NCBI RefSeq assembly: GCF_009389715.1
Contig: NC_052404.1
Coordinates: 11,895,756-11,959,755, forward strand
Direction of reading: 5' to 3'
Source of the DNA: Phoenix dactylifera
Taxonomy: Eukaryota; Streptophyta; Magnoliopsida; Arecales; Arecaceae
Length of the DNA: 64,000 nucleotides
In this document: piece after piece, positions 1 to 12,316 of the stretch
How the letters are laid out: each line of letters starts with the position of its first letter
How positions within the stretch are numbered: the stretch's first letter is position 1
Program-made: the position numbers and the translations under genes
The notes under the pieces: model-generated
Databases searched by the model: none
What the model was told of the DNA's origin: nothing
The model's input: the letters and a program-made list of their open reading frames with translations, nothing else

Positions 1-665
1 TCCTGTATAAGTACCCAAAATCTACCCAGCGAATAACCGATGTGGGACTAAACACACGCTCGCATGGGTTCTCACATACTCCCCCTGTTCAAGCCCTGAC
101 GTCCGTTAGACTAAGGGTTCAAATCTATTCAAATCTAATCACAAACATCATGATCAACCCATGGTCAGCCCTAATGGATCCGTGCTGCAGTGTCTCCTAA
201 TCCACATAGATTATCGGTCGGGTCGACTCTGATACCATTTGTAACAACCCAGGACCTCGCCCAAAATGGCTAGCCGAAAGGTATTATTTGGGTTCCTTGA
301 TCTTGTATAAGTATCCAAGATCTATCCAACGAATAACCGATGTAGAACTAAACACACGCCTGTACGGATCCTTACATACTTCTTCCGTTCAAGCCCTGAC
401 GTCCTCGTTAGATTAAGGGTTCAAATCTATTCACAAACACCACGATCGGCTCGTGGTCATCCCTAATGGATCCGTGCTGCAGTGTCTCTTAGTCCACATA
501 GATTATGAGCCGGGTTCACTTTGATACCATTTATAACAATCCAGGACCTCGCCCAAAATGGCTAACCGAAAGGTATTATTTGGGTTCCTTGATCTTGTAT
601 AAGTACCCAAAATCTACCCAACGAATAACCGATGTAGGACTAAACACACGCCCGCACGGGTTCTC
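1..665. repeat. ~300-bp tandem repeat, about 2.2 copies
   Basis: The same block recurs with a period near 300 bp: TGTATAAGTA starts at about 4, 304 and 596. Each unit carries the marker strings TGATACCATT, AACAATCCAGGACC/AACAACCCAGGACC, CCCAAAATGGCTA and GGATCCGTGCTGCAG. The left unit is cut by the window edge and the right one stops near 665. A much more diverged relative lies at 25035-25385, so this is a dispersed repeat family that is locally tandem. No coding frame was recognised. It may be non-coding or LTR-derived; the family cannot be named from sequence alone. Confidence 0.8.
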
Positions 666-2229
666 ACATATTTAATGAACTGTAAAGTGGTTATTTTGCA
701 AGAGGAATGCAGTATATACACATGCTGCATGAACTGCAGCATTAGCCCCTAATCACATTGCAGATCCTGCATCAGTTGCTAGTGGGATTCGCACAATGAG
801 AGAGGCAATATAGTTTACGACTCCACTAGTGTGAGGCTATTGATTTTTACATGTATCAATTGCTCGTAGCACTCCTCTTTCTGTCATTTTTTGTTCTGAG
901 ATGTATGTTATTGCAAATGGATGGGGAAATTTCTATATTATTGAAAAATTGAAGAGGGATAATGATGTGAAGGGGTTTTTTGATGATTAAAATATTGAAT
1001 TGAGGAGAGGAAAAGTTTAATGATGCTACATATGTTTTATTGATTGGAGTGTGAGGCAATGAATACAATGTTTACTCATGACATGACTAGGAGTTTAAGC
1101 TTGGGTCTCGTAAAGCAATTAGAAGAATGATTGAAAGTTTATAAAAGAGCAGCTCTTGTGAGGACATCCATCTCATATTCCTTTCAAAGGAACAGGACTG
1201 ATTTTGGCAGCAATATTTAAGCTGTAACCAAACTGTATGTGTGATGTACCTTGTGTAGCAGGCAATGTGCTCTGGAAGGGTATTGCATGTCATGAAAACC
1301 TCAAGTGACTATTTTTAGAATATTCTGTGTTGCATGGGACCCTCATCGCTTGACAACTATGGTTTCAACCACTCTTTATCTCCCACAGACTATGATAAAG
1401 TTCAATATGCCATCATTTAAATTTCTCCTTTTTTTCTTAATAGTAAGGACCTAGTCATTTCAAAAGCTTTGTTAACTGTTCACATAACAGCCAGATGGTT
1501 CGAAGGCTTGCAATTCGTAACGCATCAAAATCTAATTCTTATCAACATGATAAGATTAACTTATTTAGCATCCTTAGATGTATTAGTATTAGGTGTTTGT
1601 TTTATATTTAAAATCCTGAATCATCTTCGAGCATGAAAGGTTGCTTGATAACATGATATAAGTGTGTTAAGAATGAGTGAGTTGTTTTTTCTTCTTCACT
1701 AGCCCATCATCATAGTGTTTTTTTTTGGCAACTTATTAATTGCAAATTTAGATTATTCTATTACCACTACCTTGCAAGTCCACAAGTCCAAATATTACTC
1801 TCTGGGTTAATTATTGGTGAAAAGAATTCTTCAGCATGCTTTACTGGACTCGATGACTATTGCCAAGAAATATCTTTTTTTGGTTTTGGTTATGAATCAC
1901 CAATAGTCAGCAACATGCAAGCCAAGTGAATCATCCTGACAGTGTTTCTTTATATCTTGCACTCCTCAAAGTGATGAATTTGAAATTTGATTGTTGATTG
2001 CATTTCTACAGCTTATGACTTCTGTCTTAGGATATGGCATGTAAAATACAAACTAATCTTCATAGTTACCTGGGTCCAGCAAATTTACTTTGTAACATAG
2101 TTCCGTCTAACCTGCCATAGTTATACGTATGTCTTATTGATGTAGGTGTTACACGCTAATTATGCTGTTGCAACTGAAATTTTTGACATCTTACTAAATT
2201 ATTTTGTTTTTTTCTTTTTTCGGCTTCAG
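666..2229. other. Upstream region of the FDM1-like gene, no gene seen
   Basis: AT-rich sequence with no convincing coding frame. It should hold the promoter, an untranslated first exon and a 5' UTR intron of the downstream gene. A pyrimidine-rich acceptor ends in CAG at 2227-2229, just 15 bases before the ATG at 2245. The matching donor could not be fixed by eye. Confidence 0.45.
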
Positions 2230-2244
2230 GTTGCCTCCATTTCA

Positions 2245-5200
2245 ATGGATTACAGCTCTGAAGAGGCTCCAGAGATAAGCTATTCCAATATAGATGACTA
2301 TGAGACCAAATTATACGAACTTTTAAAGTCAGGGAAGTTTAAAGTAAAAAATGAAGACAACACTTTCAGATGTCCTTTCTGTGTGGGAAGAAAGAAACAA
2401 GACTACCGTCACAATGAACTGCTTCAACATGCAACAGGATTGGGTGCATCTAATCGAGAAGCAATAGTGAAGGCAAATCACCGAGCATTAGCAAAACTCT
2501 TGAAAGACGACCTTGCTGATGAAGCAGGCCCACCGAAGCAACTAATCTCGATAGAGCAGAACTCTACTTCAAAGCCCAAGCAAGATGATCAGTTTGTTTG
2601 GCCCTGGATGGGTATCCTTGTCAATGTTCCAACTGAATGGAAAGATGGCAGACAAGTTGGTGAGAGTGGAAACAGGTTAAAAGAGCAGTTATCTAGATTT
2701 AATCCATTAAAAGTCATTCCTTTATGGAATTACAGAGGTCATACAGGAAATGCAATAGTGGATTTCAGCAAGGACTGGGGTGGGTTGAAGGATGCTATGT
2801 CATTTGAAAATCATTTTGATGCTAACCATTTTGGTAAAAAGGATTGGTATGAAAGGAAAGATCCTGGATCTGATATTTATGGATGGGTTGCACGGGCCGA
2901 TGACTATAATTCGAAGGGTCCAGTTGGAGAGTATTTGCGCAAAAATGGAGATATAAAAACTGTAACTGATCTTTCAAAGGAAGAGTCACGTAAAACAGAT
3001 AAACTTGTGGCAAATCTGGCAAACCAGATTGAAGTCAAGAACAAACATTTACAAGAACTGGAATGCAAGTACAATGAGAGTAATATGTCCCTTGATAAGA
3101 TGATGGAAGAGAGAGATCAATTACTTCAATTTTATAATGAAGGTACATATGGAGATCGAGTTTTCATTCATTTCCTCCAATTCCCTTCCTGATAGTAAAA
3201 TAGTGTTTATGAAATTATTGCATTTATCAAACTGTCTAAATCACATTAGCTAGGGAATTCAAGTTTCATACTCTCAAACAGGGTCCTGTCTACAATTGTT
3301 CCCTAATATCATCATGGTATAAAGATGGACATTCTGCACTCTAACATTGGCTCTTTTAATGGGATATCTTGTTATTAAAAGATTTAGCCATGCTTCTACC
3401 AGAAAATTAAAAACAGACTTAGCCATGCAATTTTTCAATTGATAAAAATGTAAATTGTGGTTTTTGAACTTCAGTCTGAAATGCACCTTGGCTCAATTGG
3501 TTCTGACATTGCCTAAACTTGTTTTCTTGCTTTGTGTATAAGACATTGGCTAAACATGGTTGTGAAAGGTACTAAGATTCAAGTACAAACTTTAAGCCCG
3601 AAATGGGTTTTATGGACATCTTTCGTTTTGCACATTTTTATGTTTTTGTTTGAAACTGTACTCTTAAAACAATGATCTTGATGAAACTTTCATACAGCAT
3701 TATCCTCTTTTTATTTCCTAGCATATATAATCAGGAACTCTGCAGATTTTGTATTTTTTTGTCCTTTCTTCAGAAATACGAAAGATGCAGTGTCTTGCTC
3801 GGGAACATTCACGCAAGATATTTGAGGAGAATGCAATGCTGAAGGCACAATTGGATGCCAAACAAAGCGAGCTTGATTTGAGATCGAATCAACTAGATAA
3901 ACTAGTCGCTCAAAATGACATTGAGAGGATGAAACTGAATGATGAGAGACAAAAGGTAGAGATACTCTTGATCTTGTTTGCCAGACATACGATTTAATGG
4001 AATATCATGTGTGTGAACTAGAAGGCAGCTAAAAAGTAAAATTTCTTCGTTAGATTTCTACTTTCATGTTATTGGCCTTATACTTGATAATCTGGCAAAA
4101 TAGTGTGAACTGTGATTTATAGTATGCTTTTTATAGCAAGTAGCACTCGAGTATTAAATCTTGATAAAATCAAATAATGATTCAGCCAAATCTAATCAGT
4201 AAGTTTCCTCTTGCTGTTCCATGGTTATCACTTCAAGATAAGTAGACTTATTTGGACCTCTGTCTGATTGTTCTTCTGTACTCAGAAGAAATTGAAATAC
4301 ACTGATTTTGTGGCTGATGTCTCTTCAAGAGTTGCCCATGTTACTGATCAATGGTTTGACTGTACTGCCCAGTTATGATGAAGGGCAATTTTACATGGTT
4401 TCACCCTGGGTAATATACTCATATCGTGGGCTTCTCTCATCAAATTGGTACCTCACTTCAATGGAGAGGTCATCAGTTCAACCCAGATGGTGGCATGCCT
4501 GCTGTTTTTTTTTATTTATAAATATTCAAATCATCGCATAAAAGCACATTGCTCATATTAACTCATGCATGTGTTCAGATATTATGCATTTCAGTGTCAT
4601 ATATCCATGTAAAAACATGTGCTAAAGAATATCTCAGTTTTTGAAATTGTACAATTATATTAAAGATTAATTTGACATAATTATCTCTATATGACAGAAA
4701 TAGTGATTGGCATGTTCAACTTGAATTGTTTGTAGCATCAAAACTGTACTAATTAGACTATTCTAATCGATTTTATAGTTTCTTGTTATAGCCACTGTAT
4801 ATCTAGAGTCTTTCTTCAGTAATCTGTCAAAACATGATAAGTATGGATTCACGGCCATGTAGGCTGCTGTTGCCTGTTAGTTAGAATTAATGCTATAAGT
4901 TAATAGGATGTCTAATGAATGCCGGGGAAAAAAAAATTACACATGTACTATTGATTTCCAAGTCCCTTTGCCATTCGCTTAACCACTTAAATATATTGCT
5001 GTCACAGGCTCCCAGCAAGTGCTCCACACTAGCTTGTGAAGACGCCTAATGTGAATTTTCTTGTTTTTCCTGCAGAATGCAATGAAGAACAGCTCGCTTC
5101 AAATGGCATCCATGGAGCAGAAAAAGGCTGATGAAAATGTCCTTAGGCTTATTGAAGAACAGAAGGTTTCTTGCTCTCAACCTGATGCTCTCTGTATGAA

Positions 5201-8200
5201 GTATCATTTACCAAGCCTATATCTGGTGAAATATATCATCTGACTATGAAACAACTGGACAGAGAGAACAAGAGGCTGCTCTCAAGAAAATTCTTCAATT
5301 GGAAAAGCAGCTGGATGCGAAACAAAAACTGGAATTGGAAATACAACAATTGAAAGGTAAACTACAGGTGATGAAGCATATGGGAGGTGAAGATGATTCA
5401 GCAGTCAAGAAAAAGATGGAAGAAATGAGTGAAGAGTTGAAAGAGAAAATCGAAGAAATGGAAAGTCTGGAAGCTCTTAACCAAACTCTTGTGGTCAAAG
5501 AACGAATGAGCAATGATGAACTGCAGGAAGCTCGGAATGAATTGATTAAAGTATGAGACTTTTCCCTTTCTTGCTGTGGATAGAACTTTCTTTTAGAATC
5601 TGTAGCTGTTCAGTGAAATTCTCAAAAGTTGCCAGCTATTTAATAATGCTGCATACACTGTCTTAATGTACTGAAATCATTTGCATGATACAGGGCTTAA
5701 AGGAAATATTGGGGAAGAAATTTGATATTGGAATCAAGAGAATGGGTGAACTTGATGGTAAGGCATTTCAAAGTGCATGTAAGCGAAAATTTGCAGAAGA
5801 TGATGCTGATATCAAAGCTGCAGAGTTTTGCTCTGAGTGGCAAGAGTACCTGAAAGACCCAAATTGGCATCCTTATAAAATTGTTACCATTGATGGAAAG
5901 TCTAAGGTATGATTATATCTCCGACCAAGACTGCAAGAACTGCATATGCTGACTTTATGCAACCATCACATGACAATTGTCACAGATGACTTTATTTAGA
6001 TGGAAACTACTCTTTCAAGCAGTTTGGTATATTTAGTTTATGATTTTTTTTTTTTTTTTTTGAGTGAAGAAGGAGGTAGCAAGACATTTCCCCCAAATTT
6101 ATTAATCAAAGTTTGTGAAATTATGTACAGATAGAGGTGAGGAATATAAAAAACGGGAATAAGGAGGGACAGGTAGGAGTACAATTCAGATTAGTGAGGG
6201 GTGAGCATCAGTGGGGAATTGATGGAGAGAAGCTTTCTATTCCTTTCCAGTGACTTGTCAGTGCACAGGTTTTCCCAAAGTTTGAAGGTGTGCAGGATTT
6301 TGCATAATACTGCATGCACCGATTTGGCAATTTCTTTCGTGCCAAATGTGCTGGCAAAGTGCAATCACCAATTGAGCCCAAGGTCTTCTGATGGATAGAT
6401 TTTCTTTTTCCTCCAAGACATCCATAGTGTCTGCAGATTCGGAGGCCACCCTTTTAAATTGAATTATATCTTAAGAGCACACCAGATACTTTTTGTGAAA
6501 GGGCATTTGATGAATAGATGAGTGGAGGCTTCGGTACTAGCGCCACAGAGGGGACATCCTGCACCAACTGCTGAACCCTTTTTTGCGAGTATTTCTCCTG
6601 CATGTAGTTTGTTTTCAGGGCCAACTGGATTAAAACTTTTGTCTTCTCCAGTACTGCTGCTTTCCAGATAGCATTGTAAAAAGGATATAGTGTTCCACTG
6701 TTTTTTCTTTAGTTTATAAGTTATTGTTGTTTTCTGAAGTCATGCCGGAGTCATTAGCTAATGTAGTTGTCAAAGACCTGATGCAATCTCATTTTTACCG
6801 TGCAATACCATATTGTCACAGTGGCAGTTTTACCTCTGTGATTGGAAACATGCAAGCATATAAAGCTTAGGACGTAATGTTTTTCCTGAAGCATGAGGAG
6901 ATGGAAGATCTATGGATGCAAAATGATAATGCTATGGATTTTCAGAGCTCTAGAGGATTTCAAATTGTTTCAAAGTACTCTAGGAAGCTTTATGACTTGT
7001 GAAATCCTACAGCTTATATAAACTCGTATACGCTGTCTAGTTTATTCTTTTTCTCTTTTTTTTTTTTGAAGAAGAAGGGGACTAATGAAGCAATGCTTTC
7101 ATTAGTCACTGAATTTTATTAGCTGAAAGAAAGAATAAAATAAATCTAACAGAAAAGAGAAATTAAAGTCTAGTTTATTTTTGGTGATTAGTTTTTGCTG
7201 CTTTCCTTGTGATGCACTTGGTGTGGGGTAGTTCTATATAACCAAGCTTGTTTGATGTAAGTGAAACTTTTCAAAAGAATTTGACCTTTTCAAAAGAAAT
7301 TTTCATTCTCAGTTGTCACCTGGAGTCTTTCTTGTAACCGTGAGTGCTACAGTACCTCGGGGCAAGTGTTGTTTTATGACTTGGAAAATCCTACATCTTA
7401 TATAAAATAGTATTGGCCATTTAGTTTATTCTTGGCCATCAGTTTTTGGTGCCTGATTTCCTTGTCAGGCACCTAGTGCAGTGTAGCTTTATATAACCAA
7501 GCTTGTTCGATGTAAATTAAGGGAACTTTCTAAAAGAAATTGTCATTCTCATTTGTCACATATAGACTTGCATGTAACTGGGAGTGCTATAATCCTCAAA
7601 ATCGATTATTCTAAAATAACATCATCATTTAGCACCATCAATTTCAGCAGTTAGTTGTTGAAACCTCTTTCATAGGGAGCTGAACAAGCTCCAAAGCCTC
7701 AATCTTGCTGCTGCACCTTTGTTCCTAGTTCTTCCTGCCCGTTCCATTGTTAAACTGCTTATATTGTTGACTATTTGATCATGACTAACCTTTGTTCAGG
7801 TGATGTTTTCTGAGAGAATCTGTTCAGATGGTGCTATTGCGTATTTAATAAATTCATCAGTTGTTTGAAAAACAAAATAATAGTAATAATAACAACAGCA
7901 GAATTGGTTTGTAGAAAAGACAACATCCATATTTTATTTTGATGACCTTATTGTGTATTTCTTTTTAATTTTAAAGTCTACGAGGTGCTCATATTCCATT
8001 GATTTTGCAAGAATGTCTTCCTTTCTTTCACACCTCCTCTTGGTTTCAACTTTTAGCTTGTGGACAAGGGAGTGTCGCATGAGCCACATGAGCTCAAATC
8101 TAAGAACATGCTCAACATTCAGCAGGAAGTTCTATAATTTCCTGTTTTATGGTTTACATACTGATATATGCTTCTAAACTTTCCTTGGCAATTGGGAGAA

Positions 8201-8497
8201 AAAAATGCTACTGTTCCTCTGTGGTATATTATATCAGATGTGATTTGTAAATTGATGTTTGTGGTATAGGAAGTGATAAATGAGGATGACGAGAAACTGA
8301 TAGTCTTGAAGGAGCTGCTGGGTAATGAAGCCTATGAGGCTGTTACAACTGCCTTGTTGGAAATAAATGAGTACAATCCTAGTGGTAGATATGCCATTCC
8401 AGAGCTCTGGAACTATATCGAGGGACGAAAAGCAACATTGAAAGAGGTTGTACAATATGTATTGAATAAATGGAAGACTCAAAAGCGCAAGCGGTGA
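2245..8497 (+). CDS. FDM1: FDM1/IDN2-like factor of RNA-directed DNA methylation (XS/XH protein)
   Basis: Coding exons 2245-3142, 3774-3955, 5076-5165, 5263-5550, 5694-5906 and 8270-8497 join in frame (1899 nt, 632 aa; Arabidopsis FDM/IDN2 proteins are about this size). Domains in order: zf-XS finger with Cys43, Cys46, His56, His62 (CPFC...H-x5-H); XS domain about residues 115-228, starting [13 protein letters not shown], which in this family binds double-stranded RNA with 5' overhangs; long coiled coil about 245-485; XH domain about 495-630, ending in a basic KRKR tail. Family knowledge: these proteins dimerise or form complexes through coiled coil and XH and act downstream of Pol V-associated siRNA targeting to promote de novo DNA methylation in the nucleus. 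The ATG at 2245 is chosen because it follows a clear CAG acceptor and starts at the expected distance from the finger; the upstream open frame from 2146 lies in intron. Intron 5 is 2.36 kb and carries transposon insertions. Confidence 0.93.
6042..6707 (-). mobile_element. 5'-truncated LINE remnant inside FDM1 intron 5
   Basis: A T-run at 6044-6061 is the poly(A) tail of an element lying on the minus strand. Minus-strand translation around 6450-6600 gives [15 protein letters not shown] and [10 protein letters not shown], the pattern of the zinc-binding domain at the end of plant LINE reverse transcriptases (zf-RVT), followed toward the tail by more of the same frame ([17 protein letters not shown]). 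Frameshifts and stops break it. A 10-bp direct repeat, TTTAGTTTAT, flanks the unit at 6032-6041 and 6708-6717, as expected for target-primed insertion. About 665 bp remain, so the 5' part was never inserted. Confidence 0.82.
6991..7590. repeat. Tandem duplication in FDM1 intron 5
   Basis: Two diverged copies, about 6991-7350 and 7375-7590, share TATGACTTG, AAATCCTACA, TAGTTTATTC, TATATAACCAAGCTTGTT, TTCATTCTCA-like and GAGTGCTA blocks in the same order. The first copy is longer because it holds an extra insertion at 7047-7167. Confidence 0.75.
7047..7167 (-). mobile_element. Short poly(T)-headed retroposon insertion (SINE or LINE tail)
   Basis: About 120 bp beginning with a T-rich run and GAAGAAGAAGG, flanked by the 12-bp direct repeat GTCTAGTTTATT at 7035-7046 and 7168-7179. 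The second copy of the host duplication has the matching site without the insertion (near 7418-7432), which supports a real insertion. The family is unknown; the head resembles that of the LINE at 6042. Confidence 0.7.
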
Positions 8498-9770
8498 AAG
8501 CCCAAGGGGAAGGTATTAAGAAAGGTACATATTCACCTTTTAGCATTCTCCATGTGATAAACTTGTATGGATTTGTATCTTTAGTTGACAACCGATTTGT
8601 TTTCATAATTATTCTACAAATGCCAGTGTTCCACTTTTTAAAACTTCTGAAATGTTCCACTTTTTATCACGATGCCTTTAACTATTATATAGAAATTCAT
8701 GACCAACAAGCCATATCCACTTAGCTTGGATGTCCTTGAGAATTGTTTTTTGTCATCCATTTACATAAAGAGCTACAAACCAAAACATTTACGGTTTTCT
8801 CTTTATTTTAGCATTTCATGAGTCTGCTGAATATCTCAATAAGCATACCTTTGTTGATCTGGCGAGAGATTACCAATTTTCCTGTTTTAAGGAACAGATG
8901 ATATGCCTGTCTGTTTATGCATTAGAAGATGAAAGGTCAGCTATCTAAAGGATCTAAATGACCAGTCTGCTAAATCATGTTGGCAATATTAAATACAAAG
9001 ATACTATTCCATTTTCTTTTGCACCAACAATTAATTAAAACAAAAATTATAGAATAACACTACTAAAATTGCAGTGACAACAGATTGATTTTATTAGTCA
9101 TATTATATTGAGGTTTGCATATTAAAATTATTTGTTAAAACTTCTCGAGCTGTAATCATTTTTTGTAAAATCTCAGAAGATATCACATTTTTTGAAAAAA
9201 AAAAAAAAAGATACTAAAGAGAATCTTTCTCCATAGGCGACAATGGTTTCATATGGTTTCATACTAAAAACAGATGATAGAATGATAAACTTGCATGAAT
9301 AACAAAATGCTCATGGTTGTATGTCAAATTCTTGAATTGGAGAATTTGTACCTAGTTCCAGTATAGTGGAGCTATCTTCCTGTGTAATGTTTGTATTGGT
9401 GTACAGAATGGACGTTTTATTAAAGTCAATTAGTTGTGTAGGTTTGTGCTGCAATTGAGGATGGAGAGCTTCTACGATTTCCCATGATGCAGGCATGTGA
9501 CCTTGCTGCTTTTGTTCCCAGATCGATGACTCATTGAATCTTGCACGGAGGTAACAAGGTGGAAAACTTTGTCGTCCTCACTGGTACTGGCACCCCGTTT
9601 CGTCTCCTGAAACTCTTTTTTTTTTTTTTCCTTCCAGTCATGCTTAATAAACTCTCCTTTTCACCAGAAGCAGACATTGCTGATGGAATAAAAATTGCAG
9701 GAGATAATTTGTGACAAACAATTTGAGATCTGCTAATCTTTTCACATTATTATTTTCATTTGATTTTCGT
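8498..9770. other. Downstream region of FDM1-like gene
   Basis: Holds the 3' UTR and beyond. A GTACAT donor at 8525 and a TTTTAG acceptor near 8812 could mark a 3' UTR intron, but neither is proven. No coding frame was recognised up to 9770; sequence is AT-rich with A- and T-runs at 9190-9210 and 9620-9630. Confidence 0.35.
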
Positions 9771-9839
9771 CCTTGTCTGTGAACTATCCATGTCGCTCGA
9801 TTACAGCAGATCTCTCTATTTTTCGCCCTTCAGCTATAT

Positions 9840-10190
9840 ATACTGCAGGACAAGGGTGTTTTAGTCATTTCGTGAAGCTATTAGGGTTATATAAGATGAG
9901 AATTGGGGCTGGGATTTCGGGGAGGCCGACGCTGGGGAATAGAAGAAGAAAACCTAGGTTCTGTATTCTTTGTACTGTGTTTTCTTTCCCCTTCTTTTAT
10001 GTTTGCAGCGGGGCTGTGATTAGAAAGAGAGAGGGCTGGAGTGGGGTTCCGGAAACCCTATGGCTTTCATCTATTGTGGTAGCGTTCGGGAGGGAGGAAG
10101 AGAGAAAAGGAGCCGCTCTTTTGGCTTGGCATCTTCTCTCTCTTCATAAAATTTCTTCTCTGTAATCTCCGCAATAAATGGAATGGGTTT
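9840..10190 (+). promoter_or_regulatory. Promoter-like stretch with telo-box motifs, no gene attached
   Basis: Contains TATATATA (about 9836), TTAGGGTTATATAAG (9883-9897, a reversed telo-box next to a TATA-like string), AAACCCTA at about 10051, and pyrimidine-rich leader-like sequence ending near CAATAAAT. Telo-boxes are typical of promoters for translation and ribosome genes in plants. No conserved protein follows in any frame. Alternatives are an orphaned promoter, a solo LTR or a non-coding transcript. Confidence 0.25.
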
Positions 10191-12311
10191 CTGCCACGAT
10201 GACGGGTTTCTCCATTCGATACACTTGATATGAGCTCCTTTCTCTTCCTGTTTCCTTCACTATTTTCACTCTTTTCTAGGAATCTATCCATCATGATTCC
10301 GCCCTTCTATGGATTTCCCTTTTTTTCGCCCTTTTCAAAGTACATGGAAATGGTTTTTTGCATCCCTTATCAGAGTTTTTTTTTTTAAAGAAAAAAGAAA
10401 TATCATTTGTCATAGTTGACAAGAGGAAGAGGGTTCTGTATCCCTTGACCTCTTATATTTTGTTTTGATCTATGGAAAAAGAATGTAGCCGCTTGAAGTT
10501 GGTATACCGCATCTTTCTATCGGTTTTATTTTCTGTTGTTTGTTTTCACGCAAATGATTGATTTTAGCTCCTGTTATTCGTACGGTCTTCATGTTTTTTC
10601 CATTATACCGTTTTTTCCTTTCAGAATTTCCATTTCTAAGTTCAATCTTTTTTATTCTTTTTCGATACACGGGTTCCCAACCCGCTTTTCTCCCGACGCG
10701 CGGCCATGGTCGCCTCGCTGCTTACGTATTTTTCTACGTTCGTATATTTCTTTCCTTTTTCTAAGGTTTTTGCTTCATAAAAATTTTAATACCGTCTGCC
10801 AAATTTTTTACAGCGCCCTCCATCAACGAGAAAATGATGCGGTAGAATGGATGCCACAAAATTTTTCCAATTTGCTCGATCTGATCGGATTAAACTCTAC
10901 GACTGTTTTCTGCAGGCTAATGTAAAGAAAATTATCAAATCTTTTTATTACTAGCTTATTGGCTATCCATCTAATCCTAGCTAAAGACCGCATTGCTAAG
11001 TTTTCCATGTGGGACGCCGCTGAAAAGGGGTTCGGCGGGATGGATGGTCGGTGGCATCACGAGTTGGTGGTGGCGGGCCTGTACAATTGGCGGTGGAGAT
11101 GGCCGGTGATGGACGAGATGGCAACCAGAGGTGTTGGAAGAAGAGGAAAAGTAGTGTCTCGATAAAGTGGCAGGCCGGCGTTGTTGCTTGCAGTCGACCA
11201 GGTGGCTGGAGGTGGCATTGGTCGGAGGTGATGGCGGTTGTCACGCTTTCGCCGGTGCCTATTTTAAAAAAGAAATCTAAAAGTTAAGAATACAAGATCA
11301 TTAGTTACACTACAAGGTTAGGTGACATATACCAAGCAAAGTAAAACTATCAAGTTAGTACCCGAGCGAGCAGGTTCTTAGAAACATCTCATCTCGTTTT
11401 TCAAGATTTGGGCCAAGCCAAAAATTTGAACAGAGCAGAGACTAACCATGGACTGATCGTATATTTGTCTCAATTTTGGCGGTCAAGTTTCGCTGGTTGC
11501 TAGGTCTCAACACGGGTTCGGCTTAACTTCCATTTGCTTCTTAGCGTCTCCCAAGGAGTTCAGTCTTTTCCATATTCAAATTTTCCCTCTTTCCCAGAAT
11601 TAGAGCGGTAAACACTCATTAAAAAAAGGAATAGATACCAGCACATACGTTAATGATATTAAATTTACTAATCTCTGTTGAAAATTTTTAACAAGTTTGC
11701 GTCGTTGTTCCTCGAGTGCTCCACTGGTACTCTGATTAACCTATCTCTCTCTCTCTCTCTCGCTGTAAGAGGGGATTACTGCTGGATGGTAAATGATGCG
11801 AATGCAGTGGGAGCAAGTGGGAGCATTCTTTTAGAAAATCATTAAAATTTTTGAACGAATTTGAGGACAAAGGGAGTACCAGATCTCATCCCGTGTTTGT
11901 GCCTCCTCTCTTTATGTAGTGGTTCCACATGGATGGGCCCTCTGGCATCATAGTTGCCTGACTTCCTGAATGTTGGTGGGGACCTCCAAGGTGAATCCTC
12001 TCAGCGGAGCCACTCCAAGATTTCTCTATTCAAGGGATGATTTGTATCGATAAAAACTATCCAGGTCCCATGGGTCGCCGGCTAACTTCCGTCGCTGAAT
12101 GTTAATTACCTGCTGAGAGAAGAGGGACGCTCAATTGAATTACTTGTTTGCGAACTGAATGATTGCGTGCAGCACAAGACTTCGTCCTCTGAATTGGAAT
12201 ATCTGCGATGCTCGCTGATCGCTTACAACTACTTGATTGAACTTTGCAATGGTTGGTTTGAGCATATAGAGAAGGCTTTTCAAAGTGCAGCATGCAGTAG
12301 GAAATGCCAAT
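10191..12311. other. Intergenic DNA left of the Tat element, no gene recognised
   Basis: The open frames here (10536-10925, 10959-11287 and their antisense) are F-, S- or GC-biased and resemble no protein family. A (CT)n microsatellite lies at 11744-11761, and a GGTGG-rich stretch lies at about 11040-11240. Confidence 0.4.
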
Positions 12312-12316
12312 GCCGG

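Noticed and set aside
2146..2244. N-terminal extension of FDM1
   Set aside because: The segment contains a T-rich tract and CAG acceptor, so it is intron; the encoded peptide is hydrophobic and unlike the family.
9773..10165. 130-codon frame
   Set aside because: Overlaps promoter-like and leader-like sequence; peptide is basic and low in conserved pattern.
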